Assembly (NCBI GenBank): GCA_017893485.1
Contig: CM030358.1
Span: forward strand, 153,091,368 to 153,155,367
Direction of reading: 5' to 3'
Source of the DNA: Hemerocallis citrina
Lineage: Eukaryota; Streptophyta; Magnoliopsida; Asparagales; Asphodelaceae
Length of the DNA stretch: 64,000 nt
The notes under the pieces were generated by a model. The model ran no database searches. It had not been told where the DNA came from and saw nothing but the letters and a program-made list of their open reading frames with translations. Positions within the stretch are counted from its first letter, which is position 1. Every line of letters begins with the position of its first letter. The position numbers and the translations under genes are program-made. This document shows positions 1-10,291 of this stretch, in pieces.

Positions 1-603
1 GAGAAGGCAACAAAGCAGCAACAATAACAGAGTTAGGTCTGGGCACTAGTGAGATCCGGTCGACTGCACTTGGGTGCAGTCGATCGACCGCGGCTGCAAC
101 AACGTTTTGAGCCTAGGTCTTGGAGATCATTTGAGCTTAATCTTCAACTCCAACTCAGATCGTACGACTCTTATTCAGTTACTTTTTCTACATGATATAT
201 CGGACGACTGAGATATCAAGACTAACCTAGGGTTATCTCTATTCTTCTTCTATATATTGTTATGGCGTCCAATATGAGAGGTCAAGTACTTCACTGATTA
301 TTTTTTCCATTGCACAGAGAGGTTTGAGAGATAGTTCTTGATGAGTGAGTTTGATTCCTTGTATTCAGCAAATTCGTAACTCCTTGTAATCTTCTCTAGT
401 TGAATATTATATCTCCATATATTTTTCTCCAGATTAAGCAAAAGCTAATTGGGATAAATCCTCATGTGTTTTTGTTGAATTGGTGGATCTATTTGTTTGG
501 TTGTTCGATTGATACGTCTCATCTACCTCGACATTCTCATTGCTCTAATCTATTCCACTCGCCACCAGTGTTCGTCAACACCCCCCAACACTAACGAGTT
601 TAT
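1..603 (+). repeat. Copia-type LTR remnant (5' flank of the Tat element)
   Basis: No convincing gene is present. The stretch runs in the same order of short landmarks as the reverse complement of 35240-35700: a TATATCGGAC block, an ACCTAGG block, a TATA-like run (ctatatattg near 250), TTAGTTGAATA-like and ATTGGGATAAATC blocks, then TTGGTTGTTCG. That order suggests two diverged copies of one Copia-type LTR. The C-rich end (ccccccaaca, near 585-592) looks like an LTR terminus. Family identity is inferred from by-eye similarity only. Confidence 0.4.
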
Positions 604-608
604 GTATT

Positions 609-1188
609 TGATATGGGTTAGGAATGACGTGGCCCACCTGGGCCACAAGATCCCCCCAGGATACGCGCTCCTTCTGATCCTTCGGATCTGCCACGTCAGT
701 GCCAAAAACCGCCCGGACCTCTGCCATGTCAGCCCAGAAACAGCCCCGGCATCTGCCACGTCAGTCCTATATCGCCCGGTTTTCCACCGCTTCAGCCACT
801 CAGGCAACTGGGTCCGGACCGGGCCCCAAACGGGTCCAGACCCGGTTGGCATCTTCTATAAATACCAGACCCCTACTCCTTCTCCAGGTAATTAATCCTT
901 TCCCACCAAAACCCTAGTTACTGTTACTTTTAGTGACTCACTAGATCGTCGGAGGGTCTGCCACCGGGACCAACCCCGGTGTTCCGAGACCGTCTGCAGG
1001 TACACGAGACCCTCAAATCCGAGCCTCAAAGATCTGAGCCAAGCATCAGCCTCCACCTCAATACCGCCTACCCCGGTACCGTTCACCCAACCAAGGATCG
1101 TCTGCATAGGTGTCTCCTCCTTCAATACAAATCGAGTAAGAACTCACGCCTGGTGCATCCACACGTTCCCCAAAAACAAACCGCATCA
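609..1188 (+). repeat. 5' LTR of the Tat element (580 bp)
   Basis: It starts with TG right after the GTATT duplication and ends ...ccgcatCA before the primer binding site. It holds four copies of a CCACGTCA/TGACGTGG-like motif near 624, 690, 722 and 752, a TATA box at 856-864, and a transcribed part downstream. The 3' LTR is 617 bp, mostly because it carries one more motif-bearing unit. Confidence 0.93.
856..864 (+). promoter_or_regulatory. TATA box of the 5' LTR promoter
   Basis: The sequence ctataaata lies in a CG-rich LTR and is conserved exactly in the 3' LTR at 15206-15214. Transcription would be expected to begin about 30 bp downstream, near 890. The ACGT-core motifs upstream are typical of plant bZIP binding sites; that they act here is inferred. 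Confidence 0.75.
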
Positions 1189-1191
1189 GGA

Positions 1192-1209
1192 TGGTGCCGT
1201 CTGTGGGAA
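1192..1209 (+). other. Primer binding site of the Tat element
   Basis: The block tggtgccgtctgtgggaa begins three bases after the LTR. It closely matches the TGGCGCCGTCTGTGGGAA block that follows the 5' LTR in many plant Tat elements, with one C-to-T change. The priming tRNA was not determined. Confidence 0.75.
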
Positions 1210-1313
1210 ATTGCCTATCGTAGACACCAGTCCGAGCCTCGCTTCCAACGGTACCCTAGTAGATGCCGACCCGAGCTCCGCCCCTGTCGGCATTCCCGTC
1301 GACCCTAGCTCAC

Positions 1314-2821
1314 ATGGCGCCCAAAGCCGCAAAAGCTGTTACCTTCGCACGCCGACACGACGTGCCTCCGCTAGGCATCGATGCCGATGCTCAAGGGCCA
1401 AACAACAAAAGGGTCAGCCACGGGCCCCAGCCGAACGCCACCCGCCGGTCCAAGGTGACCTATGGGGGGTAATCTCGAACCGCCAGGCCAGCCGTGGCAG
1501 GGGAGGAGCCACTTCCAACTCGGCTCCGAACCATCCCAGACTCCCGTCCCAAGGGTGGGAGCCTGCGCTTAGCCGGGTCGGTCGGCAACAGTCTGCCCAA
1601 CTGAACCGGGCCGAAGGAGCCCCGGTTACCCACCAGGAATTCCAAGACTTCCGAAGGGAAATCTTGGGTGCCCTCCGAGGAGTCCCCGTCAACGAGAACG
1701 CCCGCCGTTCCCACACACGGTCGCAGGCCGAGGCTACCGTGTCTCGCCACTCAACAATCCCCCTAGAGTACGATGGCGACATTTTGAAGCGCCTCCAAGA
1801 AATGGAGGAGCGCCTCGACCACGTTGGTAACGGCGACCCTAGAGCAGCTCAGGGGTATAGGCCGGTTCGTCCTCCTTTCTCCGCCCTCATCCTACAGGCA
1901 GAGATACCCCGCAATTTCCGTCCGCCCCAGTTCGAGACATATGACGGCGAGGGCGATCCTGCTGATCACATGGAGGGCTTCAAAACCCTCATGATGATTC
2001 ACAGCGCATTGGATCCCCTCCTGTGCCGAGCCTTCCCCGCAACACTCTGGGGTCCGGCTCGGGAATGGTTCTCCAAGCTCACCCCCGGCTCCATCTATTC
2101 TTTCGACCAGCTAGAGGGCAGTTTCCTCGCCCACTTCGTAACCAGCCGAAAGGCCGAAAGAACGAGTGCATCGCTACTCGGACTCCGGCAAAAGGAGGGG
2201 GAGCCACTCCGAGTGTTTGTCCGAAGGTTCACCGCCGAGGCGAGGTCAGTCTCATCCCTCGACCCTGGCGTTGCCTCGGCAGCCTTCCGCCACAACGTCC
2301 GACATGGACAGTTGAAGGCCTCCCTGGCAAAGAAGCCGCCGATAGACTTCCCCGACCTCCTCAACCGGGTCAAAAAATATATCCGAGCCGAGGAGGCCCT
2401 CAATCCCGAGGACCAGAAGGAAGCACCCGGGAAGGGGAAGCGCAAGGCCGACGAGATTAAGCCGGCAAAAAAAGCTCCAAGAGACGGGGGCTCCGCAATG
2501 AAGGTTCCGCCGATCCCTCGCTTCGAGAGGTACACCCCATTGACGCAGAACGTGTCAACAATCCTCTTAAAGATTGAAGACAGCGACCTCGTCCAGTACC
2601 CCCCTCGACCGTCCAACAACACCAGCAAGAAGAGGGATCAGCAGTTCTATTGCCGTTTTCACCGGGACAACGGGCACAACACAGATCACTGCCGCGCCCT
2701 GAAAGACGAAATTGAGGCCCTCATCCAACGAGGGTACCTCCGAGAGTTCAGACGAGAAGGCGCCCGGGAACCGAGGGACAACAGGAACAGGAGGGATTCC
2801 CCTCCTCCTCGAGGGCACTGA
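1314..2821 (+). CDS. Gag of the Tat element (frame-broken near the N terminus)
   Basis: This encodes the capsid-like Gag that packages element RNA in the cytoplasm. The likely start is the ATG at 1314 (MAPKAAKAV...). That frame closes at 1472, just after a run of six Gs (1466-1471), and the long Gag frame is open past that point, which fits a one-base slip in the G run. The core resembles the plant retrotransposon Gag domain: YDGEGDPADH near 1940-1970, then WGPAREWF, and QKEGEPLRVFVRRF near 2190-2240. A zinc-knuckle-like C-x2-H-x4-H-x4-C follows at about 2650-2695. It ends at TGA 2819-2821, and the same frame stays open into the protease part. Start choice is uncertain: there is no ATG early in the main frame. 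Confidence 0.8.
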
Positions 2822-3451
2822 CAGCGTCCTGAGCGGGATCCGGATCCCGAGGAGCCTGAGGGTCAAATGATCCTGCATTGCATCCACGGAGGGCCTATGG
2901 GAGGCGAATCCAACACTTCCCATAAGGCCTTCATCCGGGATGTCAATACCGTCCAGGGCCCTCTCTCCCCACCGGTCCAGCAACTCCCTGTCTCCTTCTC
3001 AGGAGAGGATCTAGAGGGGGTCCGGCTTCCTCACTGTGACGCCCTCATCATCGATCTCAGCATGGCAAACTTCGACGCCCAGAGAATCCTCGTAGACAAC
3101 GTGAGCTCGGTCAACATTCTGTTCCTCGAAGCATTCGAGAACCTAAAGCTCTCCCGTGAGAAACTAAAGCCTGCCGGGTATACCCTACACGGATTCTCCG
3201 GCGTCCCCGTGACTATAGAGGGGATCGTCACCCTGGACGTCACGGCTGGCACAAAGCCCAACAGAAGGACCGAGTCCATGGATTTCATGGTTGTGAATGT
3301 AAAGGCAGCCTACAACGCCATCCTCGGCCGCCCGGGGCTCTGCTCCCTACAGGCGGTTCCCTCGGCTTACCATCAGAAAATGAAATTCCCTAGAATACTG
3401 GCGTCGGAGTTATCCGCGGGAATTAGGAAGCAGCACGTTCGTGCTACATGA
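2822..3451 (+). CDS. Aspartic protease region of the Tat element (degenerate)
   Basis: This lies in the same frame as the main Gag frame, directly after its TGA. It carries the region typical of Tat proteases: an EDLEGVRLPH block, an active-site block reading LVDNVSS, and a YNAILGRPGL block near the end. The family normally has D-[ST/N]-G at the catalytic site; here the glycine position is valine, so activity is doubtful. The frame closes at 3451. The downstream pol frame looks homologous from about 3400 on but in the other phase, with a TAG near 3426, so at least one frameshift separates protease from reverse transcriptase. Confidence 0.75.
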   Translation, partial: QRPERDPDPEEPEGQMILHCIHGGPMGGESNTSHKAFIRDVNTVQGPLSPPVQQLPVSFSGEDLEGVRLPHCDALIIDLSMANFDAQRILVDNVSSVNILFLEAFENLKLSREKLKPAGYTLHGFSGVPVTIEGIVTLDVTAGTKPNRRTESMDFMVVNVKAAYNAILGRPGLCSLQAVPSAYHQKMKFPRILASELSAGIRKQHVRAT

Positions 3452-6252
3452 CGGCGATCGGAAGCGGTGTGTTTCCCCTCGATGCCGTCGAGCTGGTGCC
3501 CGAAAGGACCCAGCCAGAGCCAGAGCCGGCAGACGAGCTGCAAGATGTCTCGTTCGAGACAGGGGATGCGTTGAAACACTTTCATGTAAGCTGCTCCCTC
3601 GCCCCCGACCTCAAGTCCGCCTTAATAGCATGCATTCGGCACAATGTCGACCTCTTTGCCTGGAAGCCCTCTGACATGCCCGGTATCTCCGAAGATCTCA
3701 TCATGCACAAGCTCAGCGTGATTCCCGGATCGAAGCCAGTCGTCCAAAAGCGGCGCAAGTTCGCTCCCGAGCGACAACAGGCAGTAAACGCAGAAGTGGA
3801 CAAGCTCTTGTCCGCACGCTTTGTACAAGAGGTCAGCTACCCAGAGTGGCTGGCGAACGTCGTCATGGTGAAGAAGGCGAGCGGGAGTTGGAGGATTTGC
3901 ATAGATTTTACCGACCTCAACAAAGCATGCCCCAAGGATCCATTCCTTCTCCCCAGCATTGATGCCCTGATCGATGCTACCTCGGGTCACGAGCTTCTTT
4001 CCTTCATGGATGCCTTCTCAGGCTATAACCAAATCCGGATGTTTCCTCCGGACATCGCCAAGACGTCCTTCGTCACCGACCAGGGGCTGTATTGCTACCG
4101 TGTCATGCCCTTCGGGCTGAAGAATGCCGGCGCCACCTACCAGAGGCTCGTCAACCGTGTCTTTAAAGATCAAATCGGGCGTAACATGGAGGTATACATC
4201 GACGACATGCTCGTCAAAAGTCAACAAGGATGGAACCACATCGCCGACCTGGAAGAAGCCTTTGGGGTCCTTCGAACCCACAACATGAGGCTCAATCCAG
4301 CAAAGTGCGCCTTTGGCGTCTCCTCGGGGAAGTTCCTAGGGTTCAACGTCAGCCAGCGCGGCATCGAGGCGAACCCCAAAAAAATCCAGGCCATAATAGA
4401 CATGGCCCCTCCAAGGAATGTCAAAGAAGTCCGGAGACTGACGGGGCGACTAGTGGCCATCGGCCCTTTCCTCTCCAAATCCGGAGAGAAGTCCCTCCCA
4501 TTCTTCAAGGCGCTGTGCGGCACTGGAAGTTTCGAGTGGGGGGCTCAACAGCAAGAGGCCTTCGCGCAGTTGAAGGAGTACCTCACCAACCCTCCTCTCC
4601 TCAGCAAGCCCGAACCAAGGGAGCCACTCTGGCTCTACCTTTCCGCTTCGGAGAACATGCTCAGCGCCGTCCTCGTCCGAGAAGAGGAAGGGGTTCAAAA
4701 GCCCCTGTACTATGTAAGCAAGGTCTTGCTCGACGCCGAGACCCGGTATTCCAGGATGGAAAAAGTGGCGTACGCCTTGGTAATAGCCGCGCGGAAGCTT
4801 CGTCCCTACTTTCAGGCACATTCGATCCAGGTACTCACGGATCAACCATTGAGGGCCGTGCTCTACAAACCCGAGAACTCCGGTCGACTAGTCAAATGGT
4901 CGATCGAACTCAGCCAGTACGACATCGGCTATCAACCAAGAACATCTATCAAAGGGCAGGCCCTCGCCGAATTCATTACAGAATGCACCATCTCCAAGCA
5001 ACCCATTAGCAAAGAAGCCGACCAGACGTGGGAAGTTTACGTCGACGGCTCCTCTTGCGAAACGAGGAGTGGTGCGGGTATCATTCTTCAAGGGCCGGAC
5101 AGTTTCCTCCTCCAGTATTGTCTCCACCTTAACTTCTCGGCCTCAAACAACGAGGCTGAATACGAGGTGATGATCGCCGGACTGAACCTGGCTCATCAAG
5201 CCGATGCCAAACAAATCCAGGCCTTTAGCGACTCTCAGCTGGTGGTCAGCCAGATCACCGGGGACTACGAAGCCCGTGACGATCGGATGATCAGGTACCG
5301 GGCTATCGTCCAGCACCTATTATCGTCCTTCGACGAATCGGCTGTCATAAGAATCCCCCGGGAGCTGAACACCCAGGCCGACGCCTTGTCAAAATTGGCT
5401 TCCTCATCATTTGAAGGCCTCGACCGCACGGTCCTGATTGAAGTACTGTTGAAGCCAAGTACAGACTCCCCGGAGATTCTGTGCATCGAAGACGGAGCTC
5501 CTCCCGACGACTGGACCACCCCTATCAAAAAATTCCTGGTCAAGGGAGAGCTCCTCGAAGACCGAGCTGAAGCTAGGCGGATCAGGGTCCGATCTGAAAG
5601 ATTCACGGTCATCAATGCCACCCTCTTTAAAATATCCTATACAACGACCGATGGCAGACCATACCTCCGCTGCCTAAGCCCAGACGAAGCCAAGTACGCC
5701 CTCAAGGAACTACACGAGGGGATCGGCGGATGTCACATGGGAAGCTGTTCACTAGCACGGAAGGCACTAAATCACGGGTACTACTGGCCCACTATGCTGC
5801 AAGACGCCCTCGCCCTAGTGAAGAAGTGTGGCCCCTGCCAACGGTTTTCTCCCGTGAAGAGGGCTCCTCAGGCGAACCTCCGGTCCATTGCCAGTCCGAC
5901 CCCCTTTGCAATGTGGGGGATGGATTTGGTAGGCCCATTTCCAAAAGCAATGGGCCAGCGAAAGTTTCTCATTGTGGCGATCGACTATTTCACGAAGTGG
6001 ATCGAGGCCGAGCCATTAGCAACGATCACCGAGCGACAGACTCAGCAATTCTTCTGTAAACACATCATCTGTCGGTTCGGGATTCTGCAGGTGCTCATCA
6101 CAGATAATGGGACTCAATTCGCGGGTAAGAATTTCTGCAAGTTCTGCGAAAATCTCGGGATCCAGCAGCGCTTCTCTTCAGTATGCCATCCCCAGTCTAA
6201 CGGCCAGGCCGAGAACGCGAACCGCCAAATCCTCGACGGCCTCAAGAAATGA
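3448..6252 (+). CDS. Pol of the Tat element: RT, RNase H, archaeal-type RNase H, integrase core
   Basis: A 934-codon open frame. The reverse transcriptase fills roughly residues 100-330, with the catalytic YIDD near residue 250. A first RNase H-like domain follows (about 390-500), but its usual first aspartate is not seen (LYLSASENMLSAVLV). A second, archaeal-type RNase H lies at about 530-650 with all four expected acidic positions: YVDGSS, NNEAEYE, FSDSQ and QADALSK. The integrase then shows an HHCC-type zinc region ending CGPCQRF, the first Asp in MWGMDLVGPFP, the second in TDNGTQF and the Glu in NGQAENANRQ. An in-frame TGA at 6250-6252 stops it in the integrase; the same frame stays open to 6765. 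A CGA-to-TGA transition would explain it. Confidence 0.92.
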   Translation: MTAIGSGVFPLDAVELVPERTQPEPEPADELQDVSFETGDALKHFHVSCSLAPDLKSALIACIRHNVDLFAWKPSDMPGISEDLIMHKLSVIPGSKPVVQKRRKFAPERQQAVNAEVDKLLSARFVQEVSYPEWLANVVMVKKASGSWRICIDFTDLNKACPKDPFLLPSIDALIDATSGHELLSFMDAFSGYNQIRMFPPDIAKTSFVTDQGLYCYRVMPFGLKNAGATYQRLVNRVFKDQIGRNMEVYIDDMLVKSQQGWNHIADLEEAFGVLRTHNMRLNPAKCAFGVSSGKFLGFNVSQRGIEANPKKIQAIIDMAPPRNVKEVRRLTGRLVAIGPFLSKSGEKSLPFFKALCGTGSFEWGAQQQEAFAQLKEYLTNPPLLSKPEPREPLWLYLSASENMLSAVLVREEEGVQKPLYYVSKVLLDAETRYSRMEKVAYALVIAARKLRPYFQAHSIQVLTDQPLRAVLYKPENSGRLVKWSIELSQYDIGYQPRTSIKGQALAEFITECTISKQPISKEADQTWEVYVDGSSCETRSGAGIILQGPDSFLLQYCLHLNFSASNNEAEYEVMIAGLNLAHQADAKQIQAFSDSQLVVSQITGDYEARDDRMIRYRAIVQHLLSSFDESAVIRIPRELNTQADALSKLASSSFEGLDRTVLIEVLLKPSTDSPEILCIEDGAPPDDWTTPIKKFLVKGELLEDRAEARRIRVRSERFTVINATLFKISYTTTDGRPYLRCLSPDEAKYALKELHEGIGGCHMGSCSLARKALNHGYYWPTMLQDALALVKKCGPCQRFSPVKRAPQANLRSIASPTPFAMWGMDLVGPFPKAMGQRKFLIVAIDYFTKWIEAEPLATITERQTQQFFCKHIICRFGILQVLITDNGTQFAGKNFCKFCENLGIQQRFSSVCHPQSNGQAENANRQILDGLKK

Positions 6253-6765
6253 CTCGATAACTCTTCTAAGGGGTTATGGGTCGACGAATTGCCCAGCGTT
6301 CTGTGGGCCCATCGAACGACAAAGAGAATCCCCACAGGAGAATCCCCTTTCAATCTGACGTACGGCGCAGAGGCCGTCATTCCCTTGGAGATCGGGATCC
6401 CTTCACCCCGAATCATGGCTTTCGATGAGGCCGAAAACTCCCAACAGCTGCGAGCCAACCTGGACCTCATAGACGAGGTCAGGGAAAAGTCCGCCCTGAG
6501 AAGAAGCATCTACCAGCAAAGAGTTGAGAAGTTCTACAACAAGAAGGTCCGCCCAACTGACATCAAACTCGAAGATCTTGTCCTCCAAAAGCTGGCGGTA
6601 TCCAACCCAGGCCAAAAGAGAAAGTTGGCACCAAATTGGGAGGGCCCTTACAAAGTATCCGAAGTCGTGCACCCTGGCACGTACCGCCTGACCAGTGCCG
6701 AAGGCAAGCCCATCAAAAGGCCCTGGAACGCAGAGCACCTAATCAAATTCTTAGGAGGAGAGTAG
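6253..6765 (+). CDS. Integrase C-terminal part, continuing pol after the TGA
   Basis: This is the same frame as pol and open up to TAG 6763-6765. It contains the PTGESPFNLTYG and EAVIPLEIG blocks typical of Ty3/gypsy integrases and a C-terminal region ending WNAEHLIKFLGGE. No chromodomain is present, which agrees with the Tat lineage. It is cut off from the main pol frame by the TGA at 6250-6252. Confidence 0.88.
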   Translation, partial: LDNSSKGLWVDELPSVLWAHRTTKRIPTGESPFNLTYGAEAVIPLEIGIPSPRIMAFDEAENSQQLRANLDLIDEVREKSALRRSIYQQRVEKFYNKKVRPTDIKLEDLVLQKLAVSNPGQKRKLAPNWEGPYKVSEVVHPGTYRLTSAEGKPIKRPWNAEHLIKFLGGE

Positions 6766-6900
6766 CCTCCATGTAAATTATCGTGATTGTAATCGGCACG
6801 TCGTGCCTAGTCTTTTGTAAAGTTCAAATATATTGTAAATATGACAGCTTTCTTAAAACAAGTCTATGGCTTCGTATTTTGTAACAAATAAAGAACATAT

Positions 6901-7275
6901 CTCGGGCTCGGTGCTCGGATAGCAGCGCGAGCCTGTAAAGCTTCACTTACAAGCTTGGGGCTCGGTGCTCGGATAACAGCGCGAGCCTGTAAAGCTTCAC
7001 TTACTAGCTTGGGGCTCGGTGCTCGGATAACAGTGCGAGCCTATAAAGCTTCACTTACAAGCTTAGGGCTCGGTGCTCGAATAACAGGGCGAGCCTGTAA
7101 AGCTTCACTTACAAGCTTGGGGCTCGGCGCTCGGATAACAGCGCGAGCCTGTAAAGCTTCACTTACAAGCTTAGGGCTCGGTGCTCGGATAACAGCGCGA
7201 GCCTATAAAGCTTCACTTACAAACTTGGGGGTCGGCGCTCGGATAACAACGCGAACCAGTAAAGATTCCCTTACA
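6901..7275 (+). repeat. 54-bp tandem array (array A)
   Basis: About 6.6 copies with a regular 54-bp step (unit starts near 6907, 6961, 7015, 7069, 7123, 7177, 7231). Each unit has GGCTCG, then the core GTGCTCGGATAACAGCG, then CGAGCC, so the ends of the core are an inverted repeat that could fold as a stem-loop. The remainder is an AAGCTTCACTTACAAGCTT-like spacer that is itself near-palindromic. 54 is a multiple of three, so a frame stays open by arithmetic alone; I do not call a protein here. Confidence 0.95.
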
Positions 7276-7278
7276 AAT

Positions 7279-8990
7279 CTCCCTGAGAACAAGTGTGGGA
7301 GCTCGGCGTCGGCCCCGAGCAAGGCGGGTGCCTCCTCCAAGGCACCGCGACCTTGACTCTCGGTGGCGACCCCCCGCTACGCCTACAACTGCCTTTCTCA
7401 CCGGTATGGGGGCTCGGCACCCGTCCCTCGCTCGGTTTTGGCTTCTCCAAGCTCATCAACCTATGTAGGAGGCGACATCCGCCAGCCACGTCCGCACCGT
7501 CTCTCCCTGAGAACAAGTGTGGGAGCTCGACGTCGGCCCCGAGCAAGGCGGGTGCCTCCTTCAAGGCACCGCGACCTTGACGCTCGGCAGCGACCTTGAC
7601 GCTCGGCGGCGACTGCCTTTCTCACCGGTATGGGGGCTCGGCAACCGTCCCTCGCTCGGGTTGGGCTTCTCCAAGCTCATCAACCTATGTATGAGGCGAC
7701 ATCCGCCAGCCACGCCCGCACCGTCTCTCCCTGAGAACAAGTGTGGGAGCTCGGCGTCGGCACCGAGCAAGGCGGGTGCCTCCTCCAAGGCACCACGACC
7801 TTGACGCTCAGCGGTGACCCCCCGCTACGCCTACAACTGCCTTTCTCACCGGTATGGGGGCTCGGCAACCGTCCCTCGCTCGGTTTGGGCTTCTCCAAGC
7901 TCATCAACCTCTGTACGAGGCGACATTCGCCAGCCACGCCCGCACCGTCTCTCCCTGAGAACAAGTGTGGGAGCTCGGCGTCGGCCCCGAGCAAGGTGGG
8001 TGCCTCCTCCAAGGCACCGCGACCTTGACGCTCGGCGGTGACCCCCCGCTACGCCTACAACTGCCTTTCTCACCGGTATGGGGGCTCGGCAACCGTCCCT
8101 CGCTCGGGTTAGGCTTCTTCAAGCTCATCAACCTATGTACGAGGCAACATCCGCCAGCCACGCCCGCATCGTCTCTCCCTGAGAACAAGTGTGGGAGCTC
8201 GGCGTCGGCACCGAGCAAGGCGGGTGCCTCCTCCAAGGCACCGCGACCTTGAGGCTCGGTGGCGACCCCCCGCTACGCCTACAACTGCCTTTCTCACTGG
8301 TATGGGGGCTCGGCACCCGTCCCTCGCTCTGTTTTGGCTTCTCCAAGCTCATCAACCTATGTAGGAGGCGACATCCACCAGCCACGTCCGCACCGTCTCT
8401 CCCTGAGAACAAGTGTGGGAGCTCGGCATCGGCACCGAGCAAGGTGGGTGCCTCCTCCAAGGCACCGCGACCTTGACGCTCGGCGGCGACCCCCCGCTAC
8501 GCCTACAACTGCCTTTCTCACCGGTATGGGGGCTCGGCAACCGTCCCTCGCTCGGTTTGGGCTTCTCCAAGCTCATCAATCTATGTACGAGGCGACATCC
8601 GCCAGCCACGCCCACACCGTCTCTCCCTGAGAACATGTGTGGGAGCTCGGCGTCGGCATCGAGCAAGGCGGGTGCCTCCTCCAAGGCACTGCGACCTTGA
8701 CGCTCGGCGGTGACCCCCCACTACGCCTACAACTGCCTTTCTCACCGGTATGGGGGCTCGGTAACCGTCCCTCGCTCGGTTTGGACTTCTCCAAGCTCAT
8801 CAACCTATGTACGAGGCGACATCTGCCAGCCACGCCCACACCGTCTCTCCCTGAGAACATGTGTGGGAGCTCGGTGTCGACCCCGAGCAAGGCGGGTGCC
8901 TCTTCGAAGGCACCGTGACCTTGACGCTCAGCGGCGACCCCCCGCTACGCCTACAACTGTCTCTCATCTGCATGGGGGCTCGGTCACGAC
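7279..8990 (+). repeat. 224-bp tandem array (array B)
   Basis: About 7.6 copies of a 224-bp unit starting at 7279, 7503, 7727, 7951, 8175, 8399, 8623 and 8847. Each unit begins CTCCCTGAGAACAAGTG and contains GGGAGCTCGGCGTCGGC and GGTATGGGGGCTCGG blocks. Copy 2 has part of its sequence replaced by a repeated ACCTTGACGCTCGGC block without a change in length. Short frames of 95 codons (plus) and 110 codons (minus) recur in each unit. Because 224 is not a multiple of three they cannot form one long protein, so I treat them as by-products of a GC-rich repeat. Confidence 0.95.
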
Positions 8991-9049
8991 CTACTACCAT
9001 GTGCTGACCAAAATTTTATTAAGGTTTAGAGCGTCCGCCTTCGGCAGAC

Positions 9050-9440
9050 GCCCCGAGCTTCGAGTCGATTTGTTCACCACCCTATCACCCGCGAACAACT
9101 CGGGGTTTACGGCTTTCACGAGCCCAAACCCCGAACTGTTCGAGGGTGGCAGGGGGCCACCGACCCTCTGCTCTCTTCGTCCCGAGCCAAACGCTCTGAG
9201 CCCTCGAACTGTTAAAGCTGACCCTTCTCTCGCCCACGAACACCCCGGGGTTTCAGACTCTTACAAACCCTAAACCCCGAATTGTTCGAGGACGGCAGGA
9301 GAGCCACTACGCTTCGGATCTATCCGAATCCCTGAGCCGATCGGTCGGCCCACCACTCACCAACGAACAACCCAGGGTCTCACGGCTCTAACGGCCAGTA
9401 CCCCGAATAGTCCGAGGGTGATCGGTGTGCCTCCGATCTG
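9050..9440 (+). repeat. Degenerate three-copy repeat after array B
   Basis: Three diverged units of roughly 120-150 bp begin near 9091, 9243 and 9362. Each has a CGAACAA/CACCC...GGGGTTT-like opening and a CCCCGAA.TGTTCGAGG-like inverted block followed by a GGCAG...GCCAC stretch. No coding frame is convincing. The rest of 9440-9889 is non-coding element sequence with nothing I recognise. Confidence 0.6.
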
Positions 9441-9889
9441 GGTTATGTGGAAAAATTGGGTTCCCTGGGTGCCCGCCTTCCGCAGGCACCCTGATCAAGC
9501 AACTCACTGCCTGATAACTAACAAGGGGAGTGGGGATTATATAGCCCCCTGAGGCCCACATTTATTACGTCTAGAAATATGAAATGACGGAAGGCGAAAC
9601 GTCGCCATAAATGCTCACGGGAATGCAAAACGTCGCCATTAATGACGCAGTCACGTCAATAGCGATCCTTCGTAGCAGCCACACCGACCACCATCGGCAA
9701 CCGAGGTAGTCAAGGTTCGGGAAAACGAATGCTTTTATTATTACTCATTGCTTACAACTCAATGAACATCGGTACAAATACAAAGAGCTCACAAACTCAC
9801 TCGCACTCGGCCTGAAATTCAAACTCGGCACCTCCTTCGGGACCGGTCCGGGAAGATACCCCGGCCACCGAGCTTCCTACATCACTAGG

Positions 9890-10291
9890 CTAGGCCTCAT
9901 CCAACAGAAATGTCGGAGACCGCCCCGGGGTCGAGTTGCTGGCCTCTTCCACCAGACCCGGGCCTAACACCAACTTCAGCCTGCGAACTTCCAGCTCTTT
10001 CTCGACCACGGCCTCACGCAGGAAAGACTCCGAGGCCGATCGCCCGCTCGAGGTACTCGATAGGGACCAGTCCATCTCAATTACCCACCAGTCCCGATCG
10101 GCTATGGCCTTCTTGAGGCACACCACCTCCAGACCAAGCTCTCTGGATCTGTTCAGAAAATAATTCTTAGCGGCCGCTCGGTCAAGAGCCTGTTTTCGTT
10201 GGCCGGCCAAAACTACCTCCCAAGCCTCCTTCCCTGCTCGAGTCAGTGGTACGTCGCCCGGAACGGGGTCGGCAATCCGAGTCCCGTGCAT
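9890..10291 (-). CDS. Small antisense ORF, helical, unknown function
   Basis: This 133-codon frame on the minus strand starts at ATG 10291 (MHGTRIADPVPGD...) and ends at the stop at 9890. The protein is rich in Lys, Arg, Glu, Leu and Ala with heptad-like spacing (AAAKNYFLNRSRELGLEVVCLKKAIADRD in part), so it is probably helical or coiled coil. It lies downstream of the larger antisense gene at 10451-12868 and in the same direction. It may be its last exon or a separate short ORF; I see no clear splice sites joining them. I do not recognise a family. Confidence 0.45.
   Translation of the reverse strand: MHGTRIADPVPGDVPLTRAGKEAWEVVLAGQRKQALDRAAAKNYFLNRSRELGLEVVCLKKAIADRDWWVIEMDWSLSSTSSGRSASESFLREAVVEKELEVRRLKLVLGPGLVEEASNSTPGRSPTFLLDEA

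Noticed and set aside
7293..9000. Series of 95-110 codon frames in the 224-bp array that look like a protein family
   Set aside because: The frames are translations of one tandem repeat on both strands and shift frame from unit to unit (224 is not divisible by three). No domain is visible.
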